This document shows positions 46,201-57,902 of a stretch of DNA of 64,000 nucleotides, one piece after another (position 1 is the stretch's first letter; each line of letters begins with the position of its first letter). This stretch comes from Anisus vortex (lineage: Eukaryota > Mollusca > Gastropoda > Planorbidae): NCBI GenBank assembly GCA_949126835.1, contig OX421494.1, positions 18,027,538-18,091,537 of the forward strand. The letters are read 5' to 3'. The notes beneath the pieces were generated by a model. The model ran no database searches, was not told the origin of the DNA, and saw nothing but the letters and a program-made list of their open reading frames with translations. The position numbers were made by a program, and so were the translations under genes.

Positions 46201-47497
46201 AAAATTGTTATTATTTTTAAAAAATTAGTTTGAAATTTTGAAGTGTTTGGTTTAAAAACACAGTTTGTAAAATCTGTTTAACTTTTTTGTAATTCCAAAA
46301 AGAAACCAACGTCTTCAAGACCAGACTCTGCTAATTTTCTTAGGGCCCATTCACGCGCTGGGCCACCAGTTAAGTTAGAATCACGACCTGTAACTCCAAA
46401 TGTCACACATAAAACTACTGTTCCTCCAGCTTCTGAAGCCAAAAATGTAAGCGTTTTAAAATATATTAAAAAGTGTATGCATCTTGAATCTCTGGTTCTT
46501 AATTTGCGTCAGAGAAATTTTATAAATGTAGATAGCAAGCTTTTAAAATATTACATACTTTAACTTTTTCTCCAGGTAAACTTAATTCGTCACAATTGGG
46601 ACTTTATCAAAGTCAATGGCATAAATGCGAAAAGAACAGGCCTCAGTCGACCTCCATCCCTCACTGCTCTAGATGACTATAAGAAACGACAGGAAGATTT
46701 ATTACAACATCATCACTTTGGAGAAGTACCTTCCTAGTGAGTAACTCAGTTTGTAGATTTTCTAAGAATAAAAATGAGAGTTTAAAGTTATTTTCAATGT
46801 AAATTATTATAAACTCAATTATTGTGTTATACTTTTGTCAACTTCAAATGATTTTGAGGCAATTTTATGTTTCAATGTTGTTGTTTTTTCATAACAAAAT
46901 ATCTGTTGTTTACAATTATTATTTATAGATAAGAATCTAGTCAAATTTAAATTGTATCCTATTATAATAAAGTTAAAATTGGCTTGTATTTATTACATTT
47001 ATAAATCTAATTGTTAAATAATATCAACTTTCCAGCCTCCAGAAAAGAAAGAATGAGTGGCGTCAGCAAGAAGATCAGAGAGTAGCCAATACACCTGATC
47101 CTGCAATGCCACCTGGACATCGACAGTTGCCTGAAAGTGAAAGAAAAGAAACATTGGAATTACTGTTGTCAAGTAAATAACTTATTATGCCTTTTATTAT
47201 AATGCAATACAAATACAATTGTGGGCATATATTCTAAATTAGTATGGTTTTTATAGTTGTATTACATATTCATCCTAGGTGGTTTATGTAACCTGTAACA
47301 TTCAGCTATATGTATGATGGTTTGTATTTATTGCAGAACAAAAAGAAGTTATAAATCAGATACAGCGATTACCAATTGGAGCTGACACAATCAGAGTGAA
47401 GCAGCAAAGACAGTCACTAGAGAAACAGCTGACAGAAGTAGAGGAGGCCATAAAAATATTCTCTCGTCCAAAAGTTTTTGTCAGAGTTGAATCATAG
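43288..47497 (+). CDS. ENKD1: ENKD1 (enkurin domain-containing protein 1), 5' incomplete
   Basis: Secure exons, phases matching: 45647-45807, 46303-46446, 46576-46736, 47036-47172 and 47337-47497 (TAG). They encode about 253 residues. Matches to human ENKD1 are: an N-terminal coiled part with NVRRLREIQ and KVLWKSEKYSNIESK, then ANFLRAHSRAGPP, NLIRHNWDFIK, DPAMPPGHRQLPESER, and the C-terminal enkurin domain LLLSKQKEVINQIQRLP...EEAIKIFSRPKVFVRV. A small upstream exon at 43288-43326 (RRPLMENKFLDI, between AG and GTAAGG) fits the N-terminal 'YRRP..' region of human ENKD1 but is tentative. At least one exon before it and probably one between 43.3 and 45.6 kb are not found. Known role: a centriole/microtubule protein that promotes cilium formation and affects spindle orientation. 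Confidence 0.88.
43327..44865. other. probable ENKD1 intron, no feature recognised
   Basis: AT-rich with many T-runs. A missing ENKD1 exon may lie here. I tested splice-compatible pieces and found none that keep phase. Confidence 0.4.
44866..45300 (-). mobile_element. tRNA-like SINE candidate
   Basis: On the minus strand 45105-45175 reads 'cgatagctcagtggtaaacg' (A box), then 'gaccagggttcgattctcca' (B box). The rest runs to 44866, where the GC-rich 'gcccggcgttgcccgggt' next to an A/T run looks like a 3' end. A functional tRNA is unlikely because the acceptor and T stems do not pair. It lies in a probable ENKD1 intron. Confidence 0.5.
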
Positions 47498-48650
47498 TAC
47501 AGAGAGCATGTAGCAGAAAATTACTTCTTGTGTTATAATCCATACAAACAAACATTATAACTGCCTTTACTTTGGATTTTTAGTTTTAAAATTTTCTTAC
47601 ATTAAGCTTTACTGAATCTGTATTTGTTGAATAGGAATTTACTAATTCTATCTGCAAATATTTTTAAATATGTATTGAAACTCTAATGTGTTTTAAGTAT
47701 GAATGATACATTATAGAATTTTTTTAAATATTAAAAATGGTACTCATGAATTGAACAAGGAATGTTAAATGATAGTTGTAAATTCAGATAGAGCCTATAA
47801 AGTTAGTTTTAGTTTAGTCTGTTTATTGTTTTTTTTTTAAAGGTAGTTTTTTAGCTCCACAATTTTATTGGTTATGAAGGAAAGATTTTTTAAAGAATCA
47901 TGTTGGATTTCCACAGATCAAGCTATGAAATGAGACTCAGAATCATTTAATTATTTTCATTCCAATGATCAATTTTGCTATAGTATAAACAATTCTATTT
48001 TATGGTTTTCCTGGTCTTTAAGGTGTCATGTTTACTTTGATCAGTAATTTTAGTCTGAAGAACATAAACTGACGGTCTGTTTAAAATTAGATTTCTAGAA
48101 ATTATCATTGATTTTGAATAAGAAACAAACATTATTAACATCCCTTAGTTGAATAAAGACAGTTTCGCTGGAAAAATAGCAACTCAGCTTTTAAATTTTA
48201 ACTGCAGTATGTTAGAATTTAGTATGAAGTTTATAAATGTGTAAATTAAAATAGTATTATAACAAATTGGGCCTACCAAATACAAATCTTGTATTTAGCA
48301 AAAGATAGCTTGGCACAAGTAAAAATTATGTATGTGTAATGTGTACATGTACAAACACTGAACAATTAGCTTTAGTAATACACAATTGTATACAAACTTT
48401 CAACATTTTTACCTGACATTTGGAGATGGTGAATGGAGTTAATGGATATGTGGACTTATACCAAAATTTATTATGTTTAGACAATGAATGTTTTTTATTT
48501 TACATTGAAAAAAAAAAGTTATCACAAACATAAATGAAAGATTAGCATCACTGAAATTCATATAGTTAAGCATCTTTGTTTTTTTTTTTTTTTTTTTATT
48601 CCTCTGTTATGTCTTAAAATTGTCAAAATAAAATAATTGTCAATAAAATT
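47498..48650 (+). other. ENKD1 3' UTR with polyadenylation signals
   Basis: No competing gene lies between the TAG and the tandem AATAAA hexamers at 48627-48632 and 48642-48647. These are the best placed signals, though a nearer one may be used. Contains a T-run at 48581-48597. Confidence 0.45.
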
Positions 48651-48721
48651 GAATTTTTCAAAATATTTGTCCTTTTTTGTGTGTTTTAGCTGCCTGTGTA
48701 TCTACAAAATTTGTTTGTACC

Positions 48722-48990
48722 TGTTGGACCAAATTGATAATAGGGCAGGTGAGTTTTATATAGCGTTCACCAGTTTCTGTGGAGATGGCATACAAGGAGA
48801 TGTGTGGTCAGCACAATGCCCAGCCTCCTTTACTTTACCCCAACTAATGTCAGGTACCCATCAGAGCTGGGTAGACTCAAAACACCCTTGAATTCCAGAA
48901 AGAAATCCTAGCCTTCACCAGAGTTCGAACCGGGGCTATGACCTTCGGTACGCCAGCTGAACGCATGGCTGCTTGGCAACTGTGCCCCCC
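48722..48990 (-). mobile_element. tRNA-derived SINE, copy 3
   Basis: The minus-strand B box is GGTTCGAACTC-like near 48925 and the head is 'agttgccaagcagccatgcg'. The body words 'gggtagactc', 'gtcaggtacccatcagagct' and 'gtggtcagcacaatgcccag' match copies 1 and 2. Tail 'ttggaccaaattgat'. It is inserted just after the ENKD1 polyadenylation signals. Confidence 0.75.
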
Positions 48991-50389
48991 TTTAAATTAT
49001 TTAATGTTAAATTATTGGTCCTCTTGGCTAGTTTAGGCAACAATAGATACGTTGGCTATATTTTTATATATATTAAGTGAAGAAAGTAGGCCTATATACT
49101 GTATTAATATTAAGACAAAAAAAGTTAATGAGCCGTATATCCAATATCCATATACATCATCAAAAAAATTAATGAATTTTTTGTCCTTTTTAAAATATTT
49201 TTTTTAACTGTAGTTCATGAATGTAGGCCTATTATTATATATTGGTCTTTTTCGCTGAGATAAAATAAATATGATCTATAATATTATATAGCTCAGTGAT
49301 ATTTATGGATGGGAAAAATGTTCCAGTTGGCAGCTTCGTATGTTTCACAAAAGTGAGTCAAAAGAACGCTCAAATTGTAAACTATTAAAGGCTTTACAGT
49401 TTACACTAAAAATCACTCGCAAGTTACAATTGGAAGTTGATGGTGCGTTTTATATATTAAAGGCACAGAAAACAAAGTAAAAAAACAACTTTAAAATCAA
49501 CAAACACTTTGACCACTTTCTGTCCACTTTCGGTTTTGAAACAAACGACTTGACTTGACTAATATAATTTTATAATACTATAATAATAATACTAATATAG
49601 TTGTTAAGTTGTTATACTAAAGTTATAGGCTATAATATAGTGCTGTAGGTCTAAGTCATAAGTAAAGTAGCTATCTAGTAGCAGTAGAGTGCATAGCTAT
49701 GACATAGCATAGTCATAAACCAGGCCGGTGTTAGGGCCGGCTAGGCTATTAAATTTAAATTTATTTAGTATTATCTTGACACTTTAACTTTAAGTCGCTT
49801 TTTATCATTTATCTGAATCTAAGCCTCTCTTAGGACTTAGCTTGGCTAGAAAATGTCTTTTCATCCAGAAAGTATCAAAGTAAATAAATATTAGCTACCG
49901 CTGCCAACAAGCATTCGTGCATAAATGTAGCCTAAGCTAAGATAGAGTGCATTTAAATTTAAGTATTTAAGATTAAATACCATAGTCATTGAGCAACAAA
50001 CAAGCAAGAAAACATAATTCTCTAGACTAGGCTAAAAATTAAAAAGGATATAGGGCCTAATCTTATAAAGCTAATTAATTATTTAAAACTTTACAAATTT
50101 AGGACAAAGCAAATTAATAAGTAGCATTTATATAAACTGACTTCATATAAAAGTAAAACAATACAAGTCTCAATATTCTTTAATGTGTGCCTTTAAGCCT
50201 TTATTATACGTCAACCTCATGTTATTAAATAAGAAAATTATTTTAATAATGGTTCACCGCTTTTATGTTCATGTCATATTATCTCAATTTTGAAACATTC
50301 TAACCTTCAAATTTATTCTAATCATTAATCTATGCTTTTCTCATATGTTTAGGTTTTAACAGTTTAGAAAATTTGAGAATCCAAAGAAA
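48991..50389. other. intergenic / BRAT1 5' region
   Basis: AT-rich. A probable non-coding first exon or promoter of BRAT1 lies here. A splice acceptor-like 'catatgtttag' is at 50342-50352, upstream of the start codon. No other gene is recognised. Confidence 0.45.
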
Positions 50390-53300
50390 ATGAGTGGCTC
50401 TTCATTACAGAATGATTTGAAAGCTGAGTTAGTCAACCGTTTACCAGCAATATTACAAAATATCTTGATACGGTGGAGAAATGCACCCAGCCATTGTGGC
50501 TGGGCTATGGAGAAATTGATGGAGTTATTTAAAAAGAATGTTGGTATGTGAATTCAAAATACTAATGTAAAAAAGGGATTTATTATTTATTATGATAATA
50601 AAATAAACTTTGATAGTATATTTATGTCTTTTTGAAATAAGTTTTATTGAAATTTTAAACATTTTATTAAATTTAAATTAAGTACAGCACATTGTGGGAA
50701 ATAATTGCATACTCTGCAAGGCATAATTCTTTAATAGAACCCACCACAGCATAAACTCTCCAGTAGTCAGTCAAGATTAAAGGCAAATGTGACAAAGGCT
50801 TTTTCTCAAGATTTGTAGATGTTACTGTGGCCAGTGGATTCTGTCATCTCCAGGGTGGTGGTTAAGTTCTTTTAGATTGTTTTCCATGTCACAGATTAAG
50901 GGTCCTTACATATTTAAGGCCTCAGGCATATCTCCATAAATTCATAAAGCACTGCATTTAGAAAGGATCCATTGATTCAGTTGAACTATGGGATGTTCCC
51001 CAGGCAGAGCAATAACTTCTTGCTTCAAACACAAAGTATTTAAGAATTCAGCTTCTCTTGTAAAATAAATACTTACAGACAAAAACTACTGACAATTTGA
51101 GTTTTGACTGTAATTTTATTTATCTATATATTAATTTTTTAATATTTTTATTAAGGTCATTAATTCAATTAAAATGTATGTATTAAACTTTCATCAACAG
51201 CGCAAGAAGAAGAGATTCTGAAAAGTATTGTTTTTACAAATTTCCTGAATGGTTTCTTTGAAAAGGAAAACTTAATAGAATATCCAGATTTCATAATGAA
51301 TAACGTGTCCATTATGGCAGCTGAAGTATTTTTAGCACTACCAGATCAAACCTTTAGTTTTGAAGATGTAGCATTTAAGATAATTAGAAGTCCCCTTCAG
51401 TTTTGGATGGTCAATAAAGGCCATAGAGTTGATGTGACATTTACACTATATAGAAAGTTTATTCAGCAAAATGTGAAGGCGTATTTGCTGGAACAAGTTA
51501 ACTGTAAGTATTTTCAATTAAATTAATAACCTAATAAAACTTTATTTTAGACAGTGTACTGCAGATCTCTGATTGCCATTCATTCTTAAATATGCAATGT
51601 ACGTTGTGTTAAAACTATAAGCTTATATTTTATCTTGATAAATCTTTCATATTTTTTAAAAATACCATTGATTGTGTCTGTTTCAGTTGATGTTGATCAA
51701 GCATTTGCACATGCTTTGACAAATTCTTACAATTACACACGCAAGTCAGCCGCGGGTTATTTTGTGGACTTGGTCAGCTTGGCATATCGACACCCATCAA
51801 ATGAACCTATTTGTACCTCTTCTAGCCTTAGGCTTCAACAATCTCTCTCACAGATGATTGACAACTTTCATGCCACCATCATTCCCATGCTGGATGACTC
51901 GAGTGAAACGTTCTCCCATTTCAACCTAGCCAGCATTGTAGCCAATTACTGTCAACTGATGAGCCAGTGTGCCCAGATCAGTGAAAATTGGTGTCAAGCA
52001 TTTGCATCAGCTTCCTTGTTTGACTCAATCACTGAACTTGTTCTAGTGATATCAGATTCTGTTATCACAGAAACAACAGACTTCTGTAGAGATGTCATCA
52101 TTTTACTCCTCAAACTTATCAGCTACAGGTAAAACATTTTTTAATGAAATTATTTGAAGATTAATTCTTTCTAGAGCAATTGTTTTAAAAAAACATTCAT
52201 TTGCATCTCATGTTAAAAATACCTATCTAAGTCAATCTCATCCTTACAGATTATCCAAGAAAGAAGTTTCTGGTCTTTTTGTTTATTTTCTATTTATTTG
52301 AAGTCTCCAGAAAGAAAAATGTTGGTGCTAATGAAGATATTGCGGCATTGAACCTTTTTTTTTTTTTTGTTTCTTTCTTGTAGCATGTGAAGTTTAAACT
52401 TATATATATCTTTTAACTTCCAGGTAATTTAGATCTGTAAAAAATAACTTTATTTAAAGAAAATAACTCTTAGCCCTTTTGTTATGTCTAGTGATGAAAA
52501 TGTTAAAGCACTAAGACAACAAAAGTTGAGAAGCTGCTTACATCACCTGTGTACGATCAACCATTATATAACAAGTTGTGATATTGTTCACGGAGCAGGG
52601 CAGATATTGTTTCAGTAAGTCACATTTTATTTTTGGTTTAGAGATAAATACATAAAAATGTTTTATCTAGATGGTGTCTTCTTCAAGCTATGTTTATAAT
52701 AATGTAAACAATTTTTTTGTTTTTGTTTAGCAAAAAGTGTGACACAGATAAAAGCCTCTATCTTGAGCTTTCTATTTTACCACTCTTGGTTATGTTGGGA
52801 GTGAAGCCTTTAAAAGTTTTGGATTTCTGTCCAGCTTTTGTTGAGAGGATGCAGATATTTATTGAGTCAGAGCAAAAAACCAAACCTTCTGGACTGATTA
52901 AAGAGAGTATAAGCAACTTGATCTTACTCTCTGAAAGCTTGCAAGATCTAAATGAAGTACAAGCATTTATTCTAGTTTTTTTACAAACATAATAAGAAAT
53001 AAAAGCCTTTTTTTTTCAAAAAATTTGACTGATATATTATTAAGCATATCAAATGTCCTTTGCATGCAGTTATCCTAACAATTTATATATATTTTTAACT
53101 ATTAGAAAAATCTCCTGTCAGTGTAAATATATCACAATGATTTTCTTATAAGTATGCATGATTTATATTTCTAATATTTCTTTGGTATATCTTTCATCAT
53201 CAGATGAATCTGGATACTTACCTTCCGATCATTAGCTATCTGTCACTTAGTACCTTACAGTGTCCTAGTAATGTTCAACCTTTAATGAACGGCAACACTG

Positions 53301-56300
53301 TGTGCAGCAGTGTAGGGGTTAGTTTTATTGCTTGCCTGTGTACAAGTTACAACAAAACTAAAAGTAAGTAAATATTTACACAACTAACATTTATCAAGCA
53401 TTAATATGGCTTATTGTGTAAAGCAGAACAAAACTAAAAGTAACTAAATATTTACACAACTTACGTTTATCAAGCATTAATATGGCTTATTGTGTAAAGC
53501 AGAACAAAACTAAAAGTAAGTAAATATTTACACAACTAACATTTATCAAGCATTAAAAAGGCTTATTGTGCAAAGCAGCGCAGCGGCAATGCTGCTTAAA
53601 CATTTCGGCAAAAGAATTGTGCATATTGATTTTTTTAAAATATTATTCAACTGACAATTTGTAATTTACCAATTCAATTTATTTGTTTCTTCTAGAAGAT
53701 GATCTCAGAAATATATTTCAAAATATTCAAGTCTACACAAGAGCAGTCCTTAATTTTCATGGAATTTTATTTTGGGTAAACTCTAAGATTTGTAAAACTT
53801 TTTTTTTTAATTTACTTCATTGACATCAGTTTTTTGGTGGCTTAAAATTATTCATTCTTATGAAATTTAAAAAATATCATTGTGATACTCAGTCTGACCA
53901 TAAAAATACTCTTACAATAAACTTATATTTCATTTCTTTAACACATTAGAATTTATGAATTGTATTTTAAAATAGATATAATATTTAGCTTACATTTTGT
54001 TATAAATGTTTTTGTTTTTTAACACATAAAGTCTTTAAAATTTAAGTATGACTCCAAAAGCTTTTCACTGTGGAAAATATAAGAAAGTTAGATTCCATTA
54101 GAAATTTAGCAACTAAAAGATACTTATTTATTATTAACAACTAAATGATACTTAAATAATAAATAAGCTATAAATTTGCCTTATGTTCATTTGATATTTG
54201 TGTGATAATTTTTTGTTTCCTTTTATTTGTTGTATTCTCAGCAGTTAGATTCTATTTTAGACTTTTACATCACTGCCCTTTCTTGCTTATGTAAACAAGC
54301 CAAAAATGAAGTCTCTGTTGAGATTATGAATGACATTCTAAAATGCCTCCACTTAAAAATGGTAGCTATAGATTCCAGTGTGAGAGAATTGGCTGTAAAA
54401 GTTTCTGGAGACTTGTATTTGATTAGTGAGTATATTTGTAGTGGGTTACGTAGGTGTGTGATAAGTTGATTCTTATTTGTATTTATTGAAGAAACACAAT
54501 TATTGAGACCCTGACAGGACTAACACTCACCAGGGATGTAACTGGCCTTACCCCGTAATTTTGAAAAATATTTTAGTGCCAGTGACAGCGTGAAAGAAAT
54601 CGATGCTGCACACTAATATCATATGTATGCAATATGATATGCATAATTTATTATTATTTACTCGTATAACAATTTTTTATAATCTATATTTTATTGATAA
54701 CTGTTGCTTAATTGAAAAATAAATGAAATATTGACTTCATACGGAATATTAGGAATTCTGCCAAAAGTAGGAAAAGTGACTCTCTGCACACACTTGTGTT
54801 TATATTGGACTAGCTAACTTAGAATTGGACTGATATTCTATGCCAAAGACTTTTTTTCCACAGCAAAAACTTTCACCATTCAATGTTCAGAAGTAAACAG
54901 ATCTGTGCAAGCTATGTGGAAATGTTTGGAAGATAAAGCAGATGGTGTTGCATGCAAAGTGCTTGATGTTGTGTTGGAAATAGTAAAAGCAGGTTTCTTA
55001 CAGGACTTTTTGGCAGTAACAAATAGCTCTAAGGTATGATAATGTTTATTCAAAGATGCAAACTAATCTGATTTGAGATTTACAGCTCATTCCTTAAATT
55101 GTTTTTTTTCTTTGTGGTTCAAGGTATGACCACTGTAAAGCTTATTGTAATATAATAAATTCTTTAGTAAGGTAACTTTTAAAGATAAAATAAGATTACT
55201 TTATTGATCCATACAAAATGGACATTTGACTTGATTTTGAGAAAAAGTATCATTAGGAGTCAGCTATTGTATTTTCTGTCTGACTGATGAGTCAAGATTT
55301 TAACATCTAGAAAAGTGGTGAAATTGTAATAGGAAATAGATAATAAATTTTGGATAAGAAAACCAATTTAACAAAAAAATTTTTATTTTTTTCAAATATC
55401 TTTGGAATTATTAGATATTTTTGGTGAATGATTGAGTGGGAAAGTATAAGGAATAATTCAGTTATAATCATGTAGACCATGTATATAATTTTTTTTTAAT
55501 ATTTGCTTTTTCAGGAAAATGTCATCTTAACACTGCAACAGATACTAGTTGAACGAAAGCGTGATGACCTAAAGCCAGTGGCCTATAATCTTCTTACAAA
55601 ACTTTGTTCTACGGACACGCTGGTCAGGTATGCACAAGTTAGTCTACAACAAAGCAACCATCTGCTGTCTGCAGCAGTTTTGGAGCACATGCACTCAGTT
55701 GTCAACAGTCATATCCAGACCTATCCAAATTTGAAACAAGCTGTTGACTCTGTGAAGACATTATTATCCCAGGGATGGGGCGACCTACTTCTTCAGAAAG
55801 TCAACTCTCAAGATGTTTGTGGCTTTAGGTTAGCTGTTTCCACTATAGAGTCTCTACTGCAGTTTATGAGCAGTCCTGAGGTGACTCTCATTGTAAATAC
55901 ATATTTTAAAAGCTACTGCAGAGAAGTTTCATCTTCGCAGTTAAAAGATTATTGTCAAGTAAAGAACACCTTTCATAAGGGCTGCAAAAAGCTTTTGAAT
56001 GCTCAAGGATTTTATACACTTCGAAGCTCTCAGGAAGAAATCAGAGAAGAACATGTTGTTAAAAAGGCCAGATTTGAAGATGAAGACACTGGATCAAAGT
56101 TTAATATGCCAGATGATGTTTTACAATTTCTTAGCTCATCCATGAATGAAAATGCAGGGGAGATAATGGACACAACAAACATCACAACCAAAACAGATGA
56201 TGACGAGAGCTATTTAGATTCTACAAAAGATCTTCCTCCATTGGAATTAAGCTGTGAACCATTTCAGTCTCAGAAATGTATAAATGCTATGACAAATCAA

Positions 56301-57302
56301 AGGGAGACAAACTCAGAATGCACTAAGCTAACATCATGGTTGGTTTTCAAAGAGATATTTCTGGAAGTGAACCCATCCTTGATGAGAAATGAAGCAATGA
56401 GGAGCACAGACGAATATGTTAGAAATTCACTCATGATGATTGATGATCTGGAAGTAAGGTTGGAAAAGAGTTTTAAAACCTGTCAATCAGAACTGGAGCA
56501 AGAACTAACAGAGTTTGTCATGAAACGAATAGCTTTACTTCATGTAGAGATGTTCATAGAAAATGTCCCTCTTGAAAATCTTTTACAAGAAGTCATTCAA
56601 ACTTTGAGATATTTACATTTACTCATCACAGATCATACAGAAATATTCACTGTTATAATGAAGCAAAGACAAAGTTATATCCAACCTCCAGATATTAAAG
56701 GTGATGCATATGTTTTGATTAAATTTTCAGACATAATCAAATCTCTGACCGAACATAAAACTGGTTCTATGAACAATAAGTCACTACAATCAATATTAGA
56801 TGATTGTTTGAGCATTACTACGTCATCAAAGCTTACTGAATCTGGAGCCGTTGGAGGTTTTTTATCTGAGAACTCCTCTGCTGGCCCAACTGATGATCAA
56901 GCCCCTAATTCTGCACTGATCAATGCCATTATTTCTGAACTTGTAATCATTTGTGAGAATCTCAACTGCACAAAATTAGCACAGGCTTTACAAGGTTCAA
57001 GCTGTAATCAACTGAGAGGTGTGTATGTGGCTTTATCAGCAAGTGGAAATCAGAACAAGGAAACACTGAAAGAAGCTCTGGAAAAACTGATGCTACTGAA
57101 TAGACGAAACAGCTTTAAACCATTATTAAAATACTTACTGGGTTTTGTGAAATTAATGCTTACTGCTATTTTGGACAATGATGATAAATCAAAAGAAGAC
57201 GCAAGTTCTTTTTTTAGTACCTGCATCCAACTCCTTACAAACTGGACTACATTGGATGAATATGATCATGAAGATGATCCATGTGCTCTAGATTGTTTTT
57301 AA
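50390..57302 (+). CDS. BRAT1: BRAT1 homologue (BRCA1-associated ATM activator 1)
   Basis: Ten coding exons with GT-AG borders and continuous phase: 50390-50543, 51201-51503, 51687-52128, 52492-52614, 52731-52956, 53204-53363, 53696-53775, 54242-54425, 54864-55033 and 55515-57302, giving 1209 residues (human 821). Helical HEAT-type repeats fill most of the length. Collinear similarity to human BRAT1: YTRKSAAGYFVDLVSLA against its ASAASQLLVHVLAL; TRAVLNFHGIL...ALSCL against RAALDFLGTL...ALAVLL; DSSVRELAVK against CWEVRDSALEF; FRLAVSTIESLLQFM against VRAQGLELALVFL. It ends in D-C-F where human ends in D-C-Y. Known role: scaffold for ATM signalling and partner of the Integrator nuclease INTS9/INTS11. 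The large last exon carries an acidic, probably disordered insert (about 56050-56330). NAGNAG acceptor at 54237-54244. AATAAA at 57365. Confidence 0.8.
53351..53578 (+). repeat. 76-bp tandem repeat, three units, spanning a BRAT1 splice donor
   Basis: Units start with 'aacaaaactaaaagtaa' at 53351, 53427 and 53503. Unit 1 is the end of the BRAT1 exon (…AAAA|GTAAGT). Unit 2 has GTAACT and unit 3 GTAAGT at the same place. All share 'tttacacaact' and 'tttatcaagcattaa'. Confidence 0.9.
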
Positions 57303-57364
57303 AAGTATTGTGCACAATTTTTTTTTTATGTATCTGTCTCTCAATCAGGAGATTTTATTTGTTC

Positions 57365-57370
57365 AATAAA
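57365..57370 (+). terminator. candidate polyadenylation signal of BRAT1
   Basis: AATAAA 63 nt after the TAA stop of BRAT1, followed by a T-rich stretch. Confidence 0.6.
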
Positions 57371-57736
57371 ATTTAAAGGACTTTTTTAAAATGGTCTTTA
57401 TTAAAACTTATAATTGTTTTTATAAAGTTAAGATATTATTTAAAAAAAAAAACACCATGAAACTATATGAAGACCTTGCTGGGAAAAAAATGGCTGTCAC
57501 ATTTGTTTATTTCTTAAGTTACAGCCCCTGGCCTATATATAGTAGAGTCATAAATAGCATGTACTGAGCCACTTATCAAGTGAAAAAATTGCACAAACCT
57601 TAGGAAAACAAAAAAACCTGTACAATGAAAAAAGATTTTGTTAAAAGTGTGACTACTGTTTTTTCACGTGTGGTAGTCATATAGTCTCATAAATTAATGT
57701 ACTAAAAAAAATAACCAATGATTAAAATTTTACTGC

Positions 57737-57742
57737 TTTATT
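57737..57742 (-). terminator. candidate polyadenylation signal of METTL14
   Basis: AATAAA on the minus strand about 160 nt after the METTL14 stop. Other hexamers exist at about 57395 and 57503, which would overlap the BRAT1 end. Confidence 0.45.
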
Positions 57743-57902
57743 CCTTACTATAATATGTAAATCATTTACAAAAAATATATTTAAAAAGCTTGGTAATGCT
57801 TTGACAAATAAAAACGGAAATACACAAATTATGTACAATAAAATGCAAGGTAGAACAAGTCAACTACTTCAGCATTAAAATCATTTTTTGTTCTCAAAAG
57901 CT

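Noticed and set aside
50390..57302. THADA or another large HEAT-repeat protein
   Set aside because: Length and the collinear motifs, together with the D-C-F end, fit BRAT1 better.
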